Assembly (NCBI RefSeq): GCF_017654505.1
Contig: NC_054534.1
Span: forward strand, 27,273,689-27,337,688
Length of the DNA stretch: 64,000 nucleotides
Direction of reading: 5' to 3'
DNA from: Polyodon spathula
Lineage: Eukaryota; Chordata; Actinopteri; Acipenseriformes; Polyodontidae
Shown here: positions 12,538 through 28,502 of the stretch, one piece after another
Layout: every line of letters starts with the position of its first letter
How positions within the stretch are numbered: position 1 is the first letter of the stretch
The notes under the pieces: generated by a model
What the model was told of the DNA's origin: nothing
The model's database searches: none
What the model saw: the letters and a program-made list of their open reading frames with translations, nothing else
Program-made: the position numbers and the translations under genes

Positions 12538-13247
12538 TGTAGCAGGGAGAGATCTGTGCTGACTCTGCTGGCGTGTTCACAATACTGCAGGAAGAGGGCG
12601 GCAGTCTTCCAACAACCGCCTGTGAGTCATGGCAGTGACACGGGGAGGTGGGAAGGTAGGTGTGTGGACTTTCCCCCTCTCTGAATGGCTGAGAGGCGAG
12701 TCTTGGCAGATTGCTAGCCCTATAAAAAAATGCTCTGTGTTTCCTCAGGTCTGCTCACTTAGACGCAACGAGAGTGCAGAAGCTCTGATCCAGGACTGGG
12801 AATCAGGCGAAACAAAGAGTTTCACAGCGAGACAGAGAGAGAGCGGGGAACCCTTGGGCAGACCCCGGCGTATTGTAAAAGAGCAGGCTAGTTAGCCTAC
12901 AGAGTAGGACGGTGATCCGGGTCGTGCGGGTAGCGGCGACCGGGATAATGCTGCCGAGTGCAGCACCTTTTATTTGTAGTTTTATTACTGTTTTATTTTC
13001 CATTGTTCTTTTCGCCTTCTGTTTTCATTATTATTTCGTTGAGCACCTGCGAGTGCATTGCTGTTCGCGTATCAGCTGTGGTATTTCCGTGGTGCTGTCT
13101 ATCATCGTTGATAGGCAGCCCACGGTCAACAGTGCCCTCTGCCGGAAAAAGCAAGAACTGTTCTCAAATAAAACTGGGCACCTGGGTGGTGTTTTCAATT
13201 ACACTTGTCTGTCTCCTAGTCAGTGAATTACCCACACCCCTTCCACA
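12538..13247 (+). mobile_element. solo LTR with 5-bp target duplication
   Basis: A 710-bp unit starting TGTAGCAGGG and ending CCTTCCACA, flanked on both sides by GTGAC (12533-12537 and 13248-13252). TATAAAAA at 12721-12728 and AATAAA at 13167-13172 fit an LTR promoter and poly(A) signal, with about 75 bases of U5 after the signal. No internal retroviral or Gypsy coding sequence flanks it, so it is a recombined solo LTR. The superfamily cannot be assigned from the LTR alone. Confidence 0.75.
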
Positions 13248-13252
13248 GTGAC

Positions 13253-15257
13253 GTAGATGTTTTTCTGCACCAAAAATTATCTCAGAATATCAGTTTGATT
13301 TTTGTAAAAAAAAACTACAATATATCCTACTCGGATATTTTTTTTGTCACTTTATTGCTTGTTTGTAATTTCTCTGCAAGAGAAATCGAAACTAAACCTT
13401 CTCATACATAGTAAGCACAATGTTTTTGTATGCCTGAGGCGGCATTGCCTACTTTAGGCCGCATCAAAAAGTTGGTCTAAATTTCACCCGGCCAGGGCCA
13501 CCTTTTCATTTTTCGAGCGTTCACACGTGAGATAAGGCAGCCCTGGGCTGGCCTAAACCGCAAGTGTGAACGGGGTCTTGGAGAGTGAACAGAGCGGGTG
13601 GAGAGTAAGCAGAGTAAACAGCGAACAGAGTTGAGAAAGCGAGTAGAAGCAGAGGGCAGGAGGAAGAACATTAGCTGGGTGGACAGAATGTTCGAGTGCG
13701 GCGTGAGAAGCGAACAGACGGCTTCTCCTCCCCCCCACCCCTCCACCCCCCCTTCCTTGTGTAGGTCTTAAAACTGTCTGCATTGAGAGTACAATTAGGA
13801 ATCCTAACCTATTCAAATTAGAGCTAGTCGCTCCTGGGGCTCTAGTGCACATACTTCACTAGGTGGCGCAGACACGACTACAAATTAGAGGTAACACACA
13901 CGGCCATGACATTTACTTATTATACTGTGATACATCACCATTTTTGAAATTATTTTTTATACTAATATTCTGTGCATTGCTGCAGCACGGCATACTATAA
14001 GCCATTTCAAACATGGTTCATGGCACTGATTAATTTCAACCAATGGTTATAACACAGATTACATCATGTTTCCAAAGTATTTTCTGTAATAGGAAAACAG
14101 TGATTTCAGATGTCAACTTTACTCACCAAAGTGTAGAAAACATGTAAATAAGCAGGTATATATTTTTGTTTTTCAAACTGCACTTAAAGATTTTTTTTTT
14201 AAAGATTATGTACTCAGCTGTAACAGGTTTTTCCAGCAAATTTGTGGCTTTAAAGACAAAGCATAGGAGCTATTTTGCACAGGGAAAAGACAAATTACAT
14301 AAAATGTAATTTAGACTTTAACTTTTTTTTTGTTGTTGTTGTTAGAAAATGGTCATATAGCCCTGTTTAAGTGCAATAACCCACTCCAGGGTTGGCTCGA
14401 AGACATATCGTACTGCACTTCTGGATGGCTGAAGGCACTCTGCCCCAGGCCTATTGTGGGTTACTGCTTACTAAACTAACTGTGACTTACTTTTTATTAT
14501 TTGTTAATACTCATTAACACTCTTTCTCCTTAAAGTAATTTCTGCAGAAAACAAATTTTTTTCTTTGCAGATTTTAGAAAATTTTACCGCAGATTTCCGT
14601 GGGGACTAATTAAAGACTGGAATACACGCTTTGGAAGTACGGCCTAGAAGATATTAAGGATACAGTATACTGGAGATTATAAATCATTTTGGTTCGAATT
14701 GTTTCACATGCATTACCCGTTCAAAAAAATAATGGGAGACTTTCTTTCCTGCTCAATTATTGATGAAATTGGTATAGCCAGTCACAGCTGGAATAAGTAG
14801 TGCATGTAAAATGAGGATTTACATGAGTGCAGAAAAAAAAAACATGCTTGCAGACACTAGCAGAGGAAGTCAATGCAGTATTAAAAAGGCAATACAAACA
14901 ATTAGGAGGTTCCTCCCCATGGGCATGAACTTGTCCTGCTGCTGTATGCTTCAGATGTTGAACATTATCTTCTAGACTGATTGGAAGGAGACAGGTGATA
15001 TGCCTGTATGGAATTCAATCACACAGTTTCTATTCAGTTTTCTTAAAATGTATTTTTCATTTCAGTATGTATTACTTCTAAAGGATTATTGCTTATTCCT
15101 ACGCAGTCTTCCTACTCACTGTTCAGAATAATTTCAAACCTTACTGCAAGCAGGTAACCAGGCAACAGACACAACATCGAGGGATCAGAAGGAGAAGTAT
15201 GATTAAAGTCAAAACAATGAAATAAGACCTTCAATATCTGCTTTAAGACCATAAAAT
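13253..15257. other. no gene recognised
   Basis: 13465-13870 is less AT-rich and contains GTGTGAACGG and GGTGGCGCAGACACG words that often occur in fish DNA-transposon relics, but no matching ends were found. The rest is AT-rich. No gene was recognised. Confidence 0.4.
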
Positions 15258-16709
15258 TGTAGAAACATAACACAGGTAAATAAGATCTAGCATCTACAGG
15301 CTTGCTAGCCAAGTCTCCGTGACAACCAGAGAGATAAGGAGTGGTAACCCTGTTCTTTTGAGTTACACTTATTTATAATTGCACTGCAACTCCACAAATT
15401 GTAAACAGAAAATGAAAAAGGGTGTGAGACTGGCTCAGTAACTATAGCAACACAACGTTTGAAGCCATGCTCGACCAAGCTGCTAGCACAATCCAGTCAT
15501 TGTGAGCAATGAAATATATTGTACATTTGAAAAAACTTCAAGGTCGGAAAAAGAAGAGCCTGCCTTTGTTTCAGTTAGTTTGTATAGCCAGTGAGAGAGA
15601 GAGAAAAGGCAGCATGTAACATCTTGAACTGCCTGCTGCTAATAACATCCAGCAAATAGCCATATACATGAATCATGTCAGAAAAGGGAAAGGCAGGCAC
15701 TTGAATTGGCCGCTGCTAACAACATCCAGAAAACCCACAATAACTGCAAATTGTTGCAACGAGAGAAATGAACAGCAGCATATTGTAGTGTTCCGGGGTA
15801 ACCAAAAGGGAGGCAGATGACCACAACAAGATCTCTTTCGGGTTTTATTGAGGAGGTCAGCAAACCACAACACAGCCTACAGCAGTGTGTAACCCTGTGT
15901 GGAACCCAGACACATTATTGGACAACATTCACAAGCACACCTGGACCACGACTCAATCACTCTTCCCCCACCCCAAAGGTGCACTCATTCACATGCACAG
16001 GAACTCAGGACAATGACAAAACACAGAACAGCAACACAAAAACCATATAACACATAACAAATAGTCCAGATCGCTATAGTATGAATAACTGGAACTGTCA
16101 GCTACGCAGAACATCGAGAAAGCACCTTGAGTGATTCAATTGGAAGAAAACTCAAAGATTGTCTGGAGAACTTCAATTACAAAAAGAACCACCGTTAGGA
16201 TCATCATTGAAGAAAAGGACAACTAATGATTTCGTAATATCCTATTAAATGTAATTCATTGAATTTATATTCATTTATTTACTAACTCATAATTACAATT
16301 ATCCTGTTTGCATATTCATAATATTATATCTACTGACTTACAAATAATGTTAGTTCTTATAGAAATACAAATTATAGACAATGAATGTATTCTAGCTTTC
16401 ACACTTAGTTAATATTTACACTGAAGACCATTATTGATTACTGAGATTAATGTGCTGATTTATGCTATTTTGAGATTAACATTATTTTCTAACTTTGTAC
16501 CATATTTTATTTAAAGAGGTTTGATAAAATGTATGAAAGATATAACAGCGTTGCATGTTTTATTGTGCAATTGTTTCCTCGCAATCTTGAGCTCCACTGG
16601 GAGAAATCTGTAACTAAGAGTGCTAACTGAATTAAATAATTTACACACATGAATTAATTGTTTTAAACTGGGTTTAAATTGGGTATGCTAAACATCAATT
16701 CTCCCTACA
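15258..16709 (+). mobile_element. long solo LTR, copy A
   Basis: It begins TGTAGAAACA and ends TCTCCCTACA, a perfect 5-base inverted end (TGTAG/CTACA), with AAAT on both sides (15254-15257 and 16710-16713). It aligns along its length with 58465-60033, including AATATCCTA, ATTTATATTCATTTATTTAC, GTTTTATTGTGCAATTG and TTTCCTCGCAATCTTGAGCT. Two tandem units of about 90 bases (15585-15660 and 15675-15745, sharing GCTGCTAA and AACATCCAG) resemble U3 enhancer repeats. About 300 bases near 15785-16070 have no counterpart in copy B and may be a nested insertion. No coding remains flank it. Confidence 0.72.
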
Positions 16710-17333
16710 AAATCAAAGTTGAACTATTTACTGCAAGTCATCCTGAGTTGTAATTATCTACTTTGTGTTTTTTAAAAATAACCCTTTTAGTCATACTTTG
16801 GCCAAAGATTTTTGAACAGACCACCCCGAGAACCTGCTTTCAGTTTGTTGATGAAGGCAAAGTCATTCCATTCTCTTCAAAATTACATTGTTTTTAAAAA
16901 ATCCCATGAAAGAACTGCTAGACAAAAAATTGTTGCATAATTTCAGATGGTTTTAGGTCTCCCATCTCAGCACTTAATCAATTCATACACACACTGATTG
17001 TATTCCATGTTATCTGCACCATAAAAGCCATTTTAGTTAACAATTCCAAAAACATGACAGTATCTTTAGAAGAAAAACAACTGAGGTAGTCTTGATTGAG
17101 AGAACACAAGTACTCTCAAAACCTTATTAACCCTTTATCTTAAATCCATGACTGTTAATTGCAGGAAAGGTCATTACTAAACCTTATACTAGATACTCCC
17201 TTTCATCGCCTTGATTGGTGCTCTCTAATCAAGCTAAAGAGCACTTAACATCAGAGTCCGACATCTTGTCACTACAATACCACACCGGTAACACTTCCAT
17301 TGCTCATAGGTCACAACAGACAGGGATTATATT
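16710..17333. other. no feature recognised
   Basis: AT-rich spacer between the solo LTR and the LINE remnant. No coding signal or repeat ends were seen. Confidence 0.4.
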
Positions 17334-18275
17334 AAGAACATAAGAAAGTTTACAAACGAGAGGAGGCCATTCAGCCCATCTTGCTTGTTTGGTTGTTTGT
17401 AGCTTATTGATCCCAGAATCACATTAAGCAGCTTCTGGATGGATTCCAGAGTGTCAGTTTCAACAACATTACAGGGGAGTTGGTTCCAGACCCTCACAAT
17501 TCTCTGTAAAAAAGTGCCACCTATTTTCTGTTCTGAATGCCCCTTTGTCTAATCTTCATTTGTGACCCCTGGTCCTTGTTTCTTTTTTAAGGTTGAAAAA
17601 GTCACTTGGGTCGACATTGTCAATACCTTTTAGAGTTCTGAATGCTTCAATTAGGTCGCTGTGTAGTCTTCTTTGTTCAAGACTGAATAGATTCAATTAT
17701 TTTAGCTTGTCTGCATATGATATGCCTTTTAAACCCAGAATAATTCTGGTCGCTCTTCTTTGCACTCTTTCTAGAGCAGCAATATCCTTTTTGTCACGAG
17801 GCGACCAGAACTGAACACAGTATTCAAGATGAGATCTTACTAATGCATTGTACAGTTTTAACATTACTTCCCTTGATTTAAATTCAACACTTTTCACAAT
17901 ATATCCGAGCATCTTGTTGACCTTTTTTATAGCTTCCCCACATTGTCTAGATGAAGACATTTCTGAGTCAAGATAATCTCCTATGTCTTTTTCATGAATT
18001 CCTTCTTCAATTTCAGTATCTCCAATATGATATTTATAATGCACATTTGTATTGCCTGCATGCAGTACCTTAAATTTGTCTCTATTAAATGTAATTTGCC
18101 AGTTCTGAATCTTGTCTAGATCATTTTGAATGACATTTGCTGCTGCAACAGTGTTTGCCACTCCTCCTATTTTGTGTCATCTGCAAATTTAACAGTTTTG
18201 CAGAATCTAAATCATTAATGCAGATTAGGAATAGAAGAGGACCTAATATTGATCCCTGTGGTAATCCACTTGTTT
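17334..18275 (-). mobile_element. LINE 3' end with reverse-transcriptase remnant
   Basis: On the minus strand it encodes GLPQGSILGPLLFLICINDL (about 18266-18199), reverse-transcriptase motif B of non-LTR elements. A shifted copy of the FADDTK catalytic box follows. Then comes a 154-residue frame (18161-17697) with IQNDLDKIQNWQ, RSHLEYCVQFWSPRDKKDI and [16 protein letters not shown], the usual C-terminal region of jockey/CR1-like LINEs. It continues as a broken frame to a 3' end in CTCTCGTTTGTAAACTTTCT. The 5' part is lost and frameshifts are present, so it is a dead 5'-truncated copy. Confidence 0.85.
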
Positions 18276-18714
18276 ATTTATGTTTACTGGAGTATTTATA
18301 CTTCTAAATAATGCAGGAAGATTGTTCTTCACTGATTTTAGTATTCAATTATACGACGAGTTAAAAACTGTAAAGTTCATGAGCAGCACCGAGCAGCACT
18401 CTCTACAGAGGCAGAATCGGCAGACGCCTGCTTCGCCCACCTTGTAGATTCGCTGGTGCCTGGGCGAGCTCTACACTAATGTGATGTGCTTTTTTACAGA
18501 AGGAAATCAGTGAATGAGCTGCAAGACTGACACAAATATACTTGTGTTAATGCTTTGTAATATTGGTCTCAAAATAATAGGTTTACCCCGAGAGGCTGGA
18601 GTCTCGATTGAGGTTGATATTTATGATAATAACTTTCGAAAATTAGTAAACTGAGTGCGAAGGTTGTTGTTGCCAGTTACTGCGAAAAAATAAACGCATT
18701 TTAGAGGGAACACT

Positions 18715-19523
18715 GGATGTGATCATGCGGACATTCCAAAGGTTTTCCATTAGAGGATATAATGGTAAACTGTTGCCTAAAAAGGGTTATAAAAGCCATT
18801 GTTGAATAAAACTCACATCAAATCTTGGCTAGAGTTTGCCAGAAGGCATGTGGGAGACTCTGAGACCAAGTGGAAGAAGATTCTATGGTCTGATGAGACA
18901 AAAATAGAGTTTTTTGGCCTCAATGCTAAGCGCTATGTTTGGCGCAAGCCTAACACCGCACATCATCCTGAGAACACCATCCCTACCATGAAGCATGGTG
19001 GCAGCTTCATGCTATGGGAAGATAGAGGGCAAAATGGATGTAGCAAAGTATAGAAAAATCCTGGAGGAAAACCTGTTGAAGTCTACAAGAGACCTGAGAC
19101 TTGGGAGAAGATTCATCTTCCAGCAGGACAATGACCTCAAACATACAGCCAAAGCCACACTGGAGTGGCTTAAAAACAAAAAAGATCAATGTCCTGGAGT
19201 GGCCCAGTCAAAGCTCAGACCTCAATTCAATGAGAATATACAGAAAGAGTTGAAAAATAGACTCATGGTTGTAATTGCTGCCTCTACCAAATATTGACTG
19301 AAGGGAGTGAATACTTATGCAATCAACTATTTTCTGTTTTGTATTTGTAATTAATTTAGAACAATTTGTAGATTTTATTTTTCACTTTGACATTATGGAC
19401 TTTTTTTGTGTTGATCAGTTGCAAAAACTCCTAATTAAATCCATTTTGATTCCATGTTCTAACACAATAAAATGTGGAAAGGTCCAAGGGGGGGGGGGGT
19501 GAATACTTTTGAGAGCCACTGTA
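18715..19523 (+). mobile_element. 5'-truncated Tc1-like transposon
   Basis: It encodes KTHIKSWLEFARRHVGD and WKKILWSDETKIEFFG (first catalytic Asp), then [20 protein letters not shown]. After a frameshift near 19040 it encodes [20 protein letters not shown] (second catalytic Asp). The DLNPIENLW region is eroded. It ends in a Tc1 terminal repeat (GAATACTTTTGAGAGCCACTG before TA). The N-terminal DNA-binding domain and the left terminal repeat are missing. A poly-G run at 19489-19498 lies just inside the end. Confidence 0.85.
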
Positions 19524-21782
19524 TATATAGCACCAAAAGACATTATACTCGCAGGGTTCCCTCTGGGGCATCTGAAGGTACTGTATGTGCTGATTATACC
19601 GTTTTCATTAGTTTTCTTGCAGGTTTCATCACATTTACCTTGTAGTAAAAGTCACTGGGGCTAAGTCCTGTTGTACTGTATTCCTCCCCAGAGGGCCGTT
19701 TACCTTGCGGCACTCAACTGATATTCAGCCAATGAGAAATTAAAGATGTTTTTAGGAAAAAGAAAAAAACATATTGTTTTCCTTTTAATAGCAGCCATTC
19801 ACCAAGCAGCCTCTCCACAATCCTCTTCCAAAGTGCGTCCTTCCATCTCAGTCTTAGTGAGAATGGGTAACAAATTGGATGACATTGGAAAAGAAAGTAG
19901 ACACGACATAAATAAGACATAAAGCAGGTAGTTGTAAAACATATTGATGCAAAGATGACTACAAAGGACCATGGCTTTCTAAAGCAGGGATGGAAATAAA
20001 GCCCCACTGCACAGCAGTTTGATCCATTCTTGATTTTACAAGGAGTTTAATAAGACACTGAGCTTGTTACCTATACACTGACTAATCAAGCTCATTTTAA
20101 AACCTGGAATGGGCGAAACTGCTATGCAGAAAGAGTTAGTTCTATTCCAGTAAAAGCATCAGGAAATGCCTGCAATAACCAAAACATGGATTCCAGGTAG
20201 CATGGTAGTATCTGCAGAGGAAATGACATAGTATACACTTAGCAAGCAGCAAGCATCTCTTCCCAAGGGCACACAGTACTGTATTCACTTAAACTCTAGT
20301 ACAAACACATAAATATACAGGGGAATAGGCATGGTACTAATCTGAGTAATCCAAATTTACTTTAGATGGGATTAATTAGACTTATTTATAATTGTGAAGC
20401 CTTTTGTTTATAGTACCGAATGAGAAATAGCTTTTGAAAGATTGGAGAATGCAAATAACTTTCAATATTGCGAAGATCTGTGTAACTAATCCATAATAAC
20501 TACTAAAGCTTCTATTTATTTATTTTTGTAAAGCGTCCTTCCATGGGTAATTACAATAATTGACTGCTCCTTTTCAGCTTAATAAAATATCCAATAAATC
20601 AGACTGGAAATCATGTTGATAGTTATTTGTGCATTTTAATAAATGCTGTGCTCTATTGCTCTCTGTTGATACTGAATTAACATTACAGCTCACTAAATGA
20701 CTTTTCTATTGTGCCTGGCATTAGATGCCTTTTTCAGGGAGGAGTGTAGAAGCTAAGAAAAGAGCACCCATAATCATAGAAACATTTGAGCAGAAGAAAT
20801 GAAAACCTCTTGCTGTTTAAGTGCATCATTTCCCCTAGGGGGCGCATCTAATTACTCCTTGAATGACCTCAATGTCTTAGGCTCCATGACCTCACAATGC
20901 AGACTATTTAGAATGCAAACATATACTACCTGAGTAGAAACAGTAGGACATCCCTGCTTCTGTTTTCATTGTTTGTATGTTCCATTAATGGCCCCTGGTA
21001 TTGCTCTTGTTCACTGAAACTAAACTAAACTAAACCTTGTGTACAATATCTGCATAGCTAAGTTTTTCAGAGGGGCCAATCCTAACAAGATAAAATAAAC
21101 AGATACAGTTATGCAAATATATTTTGATAAATTAGTGACAAATCTGGTCTGAAAGTGATTTCATAAATCTCACCTGTTGTCCTTTTGCTATATGGTCTCA
21201 GTTTGTTTAGTTTTGAACAAAGTTAAATACATCTTTGCAGGTTTAACCTCTATGAAAAGAGTCAGGCTTGTCTGCTTTTGTGGTTATAGATCTTTCAATC
21301 TCGCCTCACACACAGGGGTTAGAACTTTCTGTATTGTCCCATGTTCTGGGTAAACGGTATTCCCAGACTGAATGTCTGTTATAGAACAATCTCGTCATTT
21401 CTTTCTTTCCCTTTGTATATATATCAAAGCCAGTGACCCTTGCAGGACCCCACTCAATGCTGTCTCACGAGACATGTCTTCAGGCACTTTCTGTTACCTT
21501 TATCAATTCTTTATTCAACCACATACTTTACCTTTGATTTCAGGCTGCTTTAGAAACAGTCTGTCATATATACTTATTTACAAAGCATCTGGACAATCCA
21601 GGCAGATTTTGTCACGTGCCCTGCTGCTGTCTGCTTTATCAGCAACACTCTGAAGTCCAGGAGGTGAGCAAGGCAATGTTTCAGGAACCCGTAACCCATC
21701 AGCTCTATGCTGATATACATACTGGTCTGGCTAACTTTTTAAATAGCTTTGCTTTATCTCACTGAGGGTTTTATAACACTAT
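19524..21782. other. no gene recognised
   Basis: Scattered short frames with no family similarity, and no transposon ends recognised. Confidence 0.4.
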
Positions 21783-22302
21783 GTAACACAATTTTTGTTC
21801 CTGGGTAGTAAGTGTTATTTCCTAATTGCTTATGCCTCAAAAGTATATAAAATGGCTATTATTCCCCACAAACTTTGCTTTTGTGACTAGGACAGTGATA
21901 TTTCAAAATATCACTATTTCCAATGGCAAAATGGGCAAATGTGTGTCTTTTCGTTCACATAAAGTCAGAAAAAACAACATATGAATCCAAATTAATATGT
22001 ATTTATACTAAAGTAATACAAAGATGACTACAAAAGATTTAGGAGTAGTTTTTCAAGATTTACAGTTATACTATATTTACAGTATAATTGTAAATCTCAA
22101 AAAACTACTCACTTCTAAATCTTTTGCAACCATTTCGCCATTGGAAATAATGATATTTTGAAATATCACTGTCCTGGTCACAAAAGCAAAGTATATGGGG
22201 AATAATAGCCATTTTCTATACTTTTGAGGCATAAGCAATTAGGAAATAACACTTACTACCCAGGAACAAAAAAACACAAATAAAAAATTTGTTACACAGT
22301 GT
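21783..22302. mobile_element. foldback element with nested inverted repeats
   Basis: Outer arms of about 150 bases pair closely: GTTCCTGGGTAGTAAGTGTT (21797) with AACACTTACTACCCAGGAAC near 22247. They run through TTATGCCTCAAAAGTAT and GGCTATTATTCCCC to GGACAGTGATATTTC. Inner arms (about 22031-22072 and 22083-22130, AAAAGATTTAGGAGTAGTTT with its complement) surround a short centre near 22078. The left half has about 90 extra bases (21935-22025). No open frame is present, so it is non-autonomous. Confidence 0.8.
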
Positions 22303-25208
22303 AATCATTGTTTCTACACTGAAGTAGTTCACTGTGTTCACTTAAATGTTGTCAACATAATGGCTCTGTAATTTGACTTACCCGTTGCTATTATTCGCTT
22401 CCTAGTTCTTTGTTCAGTTTATCTAGCTACTGTTAACTCTCTTTTACTTGGGTGCCATTCATTTATTTAATCTATTTTATTATGCATATAATGGTGAATC
22501 AAAAATTGAGTATTCTCCAATTTTTGCCTCGGTTCTGTTCTTCGTGAAATAATTGAAACTTGTTTTTTATAAGTTTAATGTCAGCAAGCCACTGCCCAGC
22601 TGCTGAAGATCATTTCAACTTGCCTGTTCAGTATTCCACTAGGGCTTCTTGCATCATCACTGTGAGACTATAGGTGAGAGTGAGGCTAATTGCATTATTA
22701 GTCTCACCTTATACACCAGTGTGAGTGTCCCTGCTGTCAATGAACTCAACCAAGCACAATTGTAAGCAGGGGAACCAAATAACATGAATGACACTAGGAT
22801 AAGAGAACAATCAATTTTTTGAGCCCTTTCCATTCTACCTTTGCACTGCATGCTACTCAATAGAACAGTTGTATACTTCGTATTCTTTGTCCTTCATCAC
22901 TAAAGCAGATAGGGTTGGATATAAAATGGTTTACTGCATACCATGAGTAAATATACAGAGAATCTAAAACAAGCTAGGAGAAAATAATTTAATACACCCA
23001 CACACTACGTACTGGTGGTCAAGCTAAAGCAATCAGCGGCTTATGTAGTTCTTTGTTTACTAAATGCAGATATTCAGTTAACATTAGCCAAACTGGTATA
23101 CATTAGTCTTGCAAATGAGTTTGAGGCAGATTGAAGGGCATGCATTGTGTACAGAAGAGCAAATCACTCAGCAATGTGAATGCAATGTGGGTGTACAGCT
23201 TGCTTCATCAGTACTAGTCAATAAAATTGCTATATATTTGTATTATCTACCCATGCCCAACTTTTGTATACAATGACTGATAACTGCTGTAGCTTCTTTT
23301 CATCTACCCGTTACACCTTTATTTTGATAACATAAGCAACCAATTTGATGATATGTCTGCTTTTTTATTGAATGAATAGCAAATCGAATGCAAGTTCTAA
23401 TTAGAGTATTTCAATTCAAGTATTAAGTCAGTGATTACATTGTTTTCTACTGTTGTTTTTCCCCCAAACAGTGACATTCTAAACACCATCCAGAAACAAA
23501 CTATTTATCCTATCACTGTAAAACTGGCAAATTACCAATTGCACTGTATTACATTTAAACAAACATAAATGTAACATGGTTAAACTATAGGCAGTTGTGT
23601 CTTTTGAGCACCACTGTTTATAATGATCAGAATAGATCATTGTTTGCAAGATCGAGACAATTCATCTCACAGGAAATGATTCGTTACATCAAAACAAGCA
23701 AACGTTATGACTGCTAAGATTTTCTTTGCTGTTACATTTATGGTCGCTGACAGACAGACAGTAGCCTTCCCTTTGGGGTGAAATAATCTGGCACCTTGCT
23801 GTATTATAATGACCTTCTAATTACCACTGTTATATGGGTTCATCTGTCTTTTTGAGGGTTTCAATACCTACATCTTCTGTGAATTACCTAAATGAATAGG
23901 CTGAAACATCTTTCATGTTGTATGTTGGTTGTATTGGTGAGATAATTCAACATCTAAAAAGCAAATTGGTATCACTGTATTCCAGAGAACTTTATAACAT
24001 TATTATTATTACTACTATTATAATATTTAAATGTTCAGTTGACTAGCTGGTACAGTAGGGGGCTTACATTGTACTTACAGACATGAAATCAATTTTACAA
24101 ATCGGACTTTAAATTGTTGAAATCTTCTGACTTCAGCATTAGACCTCCACAAACATCTGAGTATGGATTACCCACACACAACATGGTTGTAACTGAAAGT
24201 AATATACTTTTAAATAAATAAATATATCCCATTTGTAGCAAGGACAGGCCCCCACCCCATTACAGATACATATTTTGCAATCATGCTAGGTGCTTAGGTC
24301 TACAGGTATCCTTAAATCGATATAAAACATGCAATGACTTTAGATTCTAAATACTTACTACTTTCTAAATACTTACTACTCAACTCAATGCTGCAAATGC
24401 ATTTTAAATTAATTTCATTGTTGTACTTTTATATTGTTTTTCAATGTCAAAAGCTACAACCCTCCTGTAATGTTTGTATATAAACCTGCAAAAAACATTC
24501 CAAATATTGAAAACGCTGTACACAAGTTAGGTTTTAAAAGAATGAATCAGCTTCCCACAAAAGCCCTTCAAGATTGACTTTGCTTTTTCTTGCAAATTGC
24601 TACTGTAGTTTCATTATTGAAAAGTAGGCTATCAATATATTTTGAGGGCTATTTTGAGGGCCCCTAGTTTTTGAAAACGGTAATTACAATCTTAAAATCT
24701 GACAAATACACAGTAATTAACCACATACCGAAAATTATACCATATTTTGGTAACTATGGTAAATAGACCACCCTCACCCGAAATATCTACCAAATTTCAC
24801 TGGTCGTTTATAGATCAATGGTTTTAGTTCTTAGTCAATGGTACTTTAAGAAAGGCTATTTTGCAGACTATTTGACCTACTCACAATACAGACTTACTTT
24901 CAATGCAATAGGAACCAAGTTCGTATCTAAGTATTTAATTCTACAAAAACAGATCCAAATCAGATCAGAGGTTCTACTACTATTCTGAGAAGGTCAAAAA
25001 CAGATAATCCGATTAGTATTATGTGACCTTGAACTGCAGGTCCAGTCAAATGCCTTGGTCTACCTCTGTGACAATGACCTCCATAACATACTTTGTGAGT
25101 TACTAAGTGTGAAGGATGGACAGAAACCTCCTCCCTGCCCCCCTCCTTTAGGAAACTAAGTAGATGTAAATAACTGAGGAACAAAAATATCAAGATGAAC
25201 TACAATAT
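22303..25208. other. no gene recognised
   Basis: AT-rich. A short ATT tract lies near 23999-24020 and a 20-base direct duplication of TTCTAAATACTTACTACT-like sequence at 24345-24380. Nothing coding was recognised. Confidence 0.4.
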
Positions 25209-28286
<3,078 letters not shown>

Positions 28287-28502
28287 CTAGGTGACCTTTT
28301 CCTTAGAGCTGGGTGTTTCAGGCCGGTATTCCTTCCTTTCTGAGACATTGCGCTTGACCTTTGCGCTGGCAGGCGATGACTCCTGGTTTAGCGATGGACT
28401 TGACTGGGATTTCTTCAGACCACTGCTGTCACTTTCTTTGCTGCCAAGTATCTCTTTTACTCCCTCCTTTAGAAGTTTAACATACATCTCATAGCGGTTC
28501 TC
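28287..28502 (-). CDS. psd3: PSD3-like (EFA6 family) last coding exon, with stop
   Basis: Terminal exon of an Arf6 guanine-nucleotide exchange factor of the EFA6/PSD family. It encodes 71 residues and a TAG stop at 28287-28289. It opens with [14 protein letters not shown], the end of the coiled coil, continues through a Ser-rich SQSSPSLN stretch, and ends in [17 protein letters not shown] then KEKVT. That tail is, as I recall it, characteristic of PSD3 rather than PSD or PSD2. The acceptor (TTGACAG before GAG) is clean and joins in phase 0 to exon 32178-32321. In the family this C-terminal region works with the PH domain in membrane and actin remodelling at the plasma membrane. The paralogue call rests on memory of family tails; family membership is much firmer. 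Confidence 0.9.
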   Translation of the reverse strand, partial: ENRYEMYVKLLKEGVKEILGSKESDSSGLKKSQSSPSLNQESSPASAKVKRNVSERKEYRPETPSSKEKVT

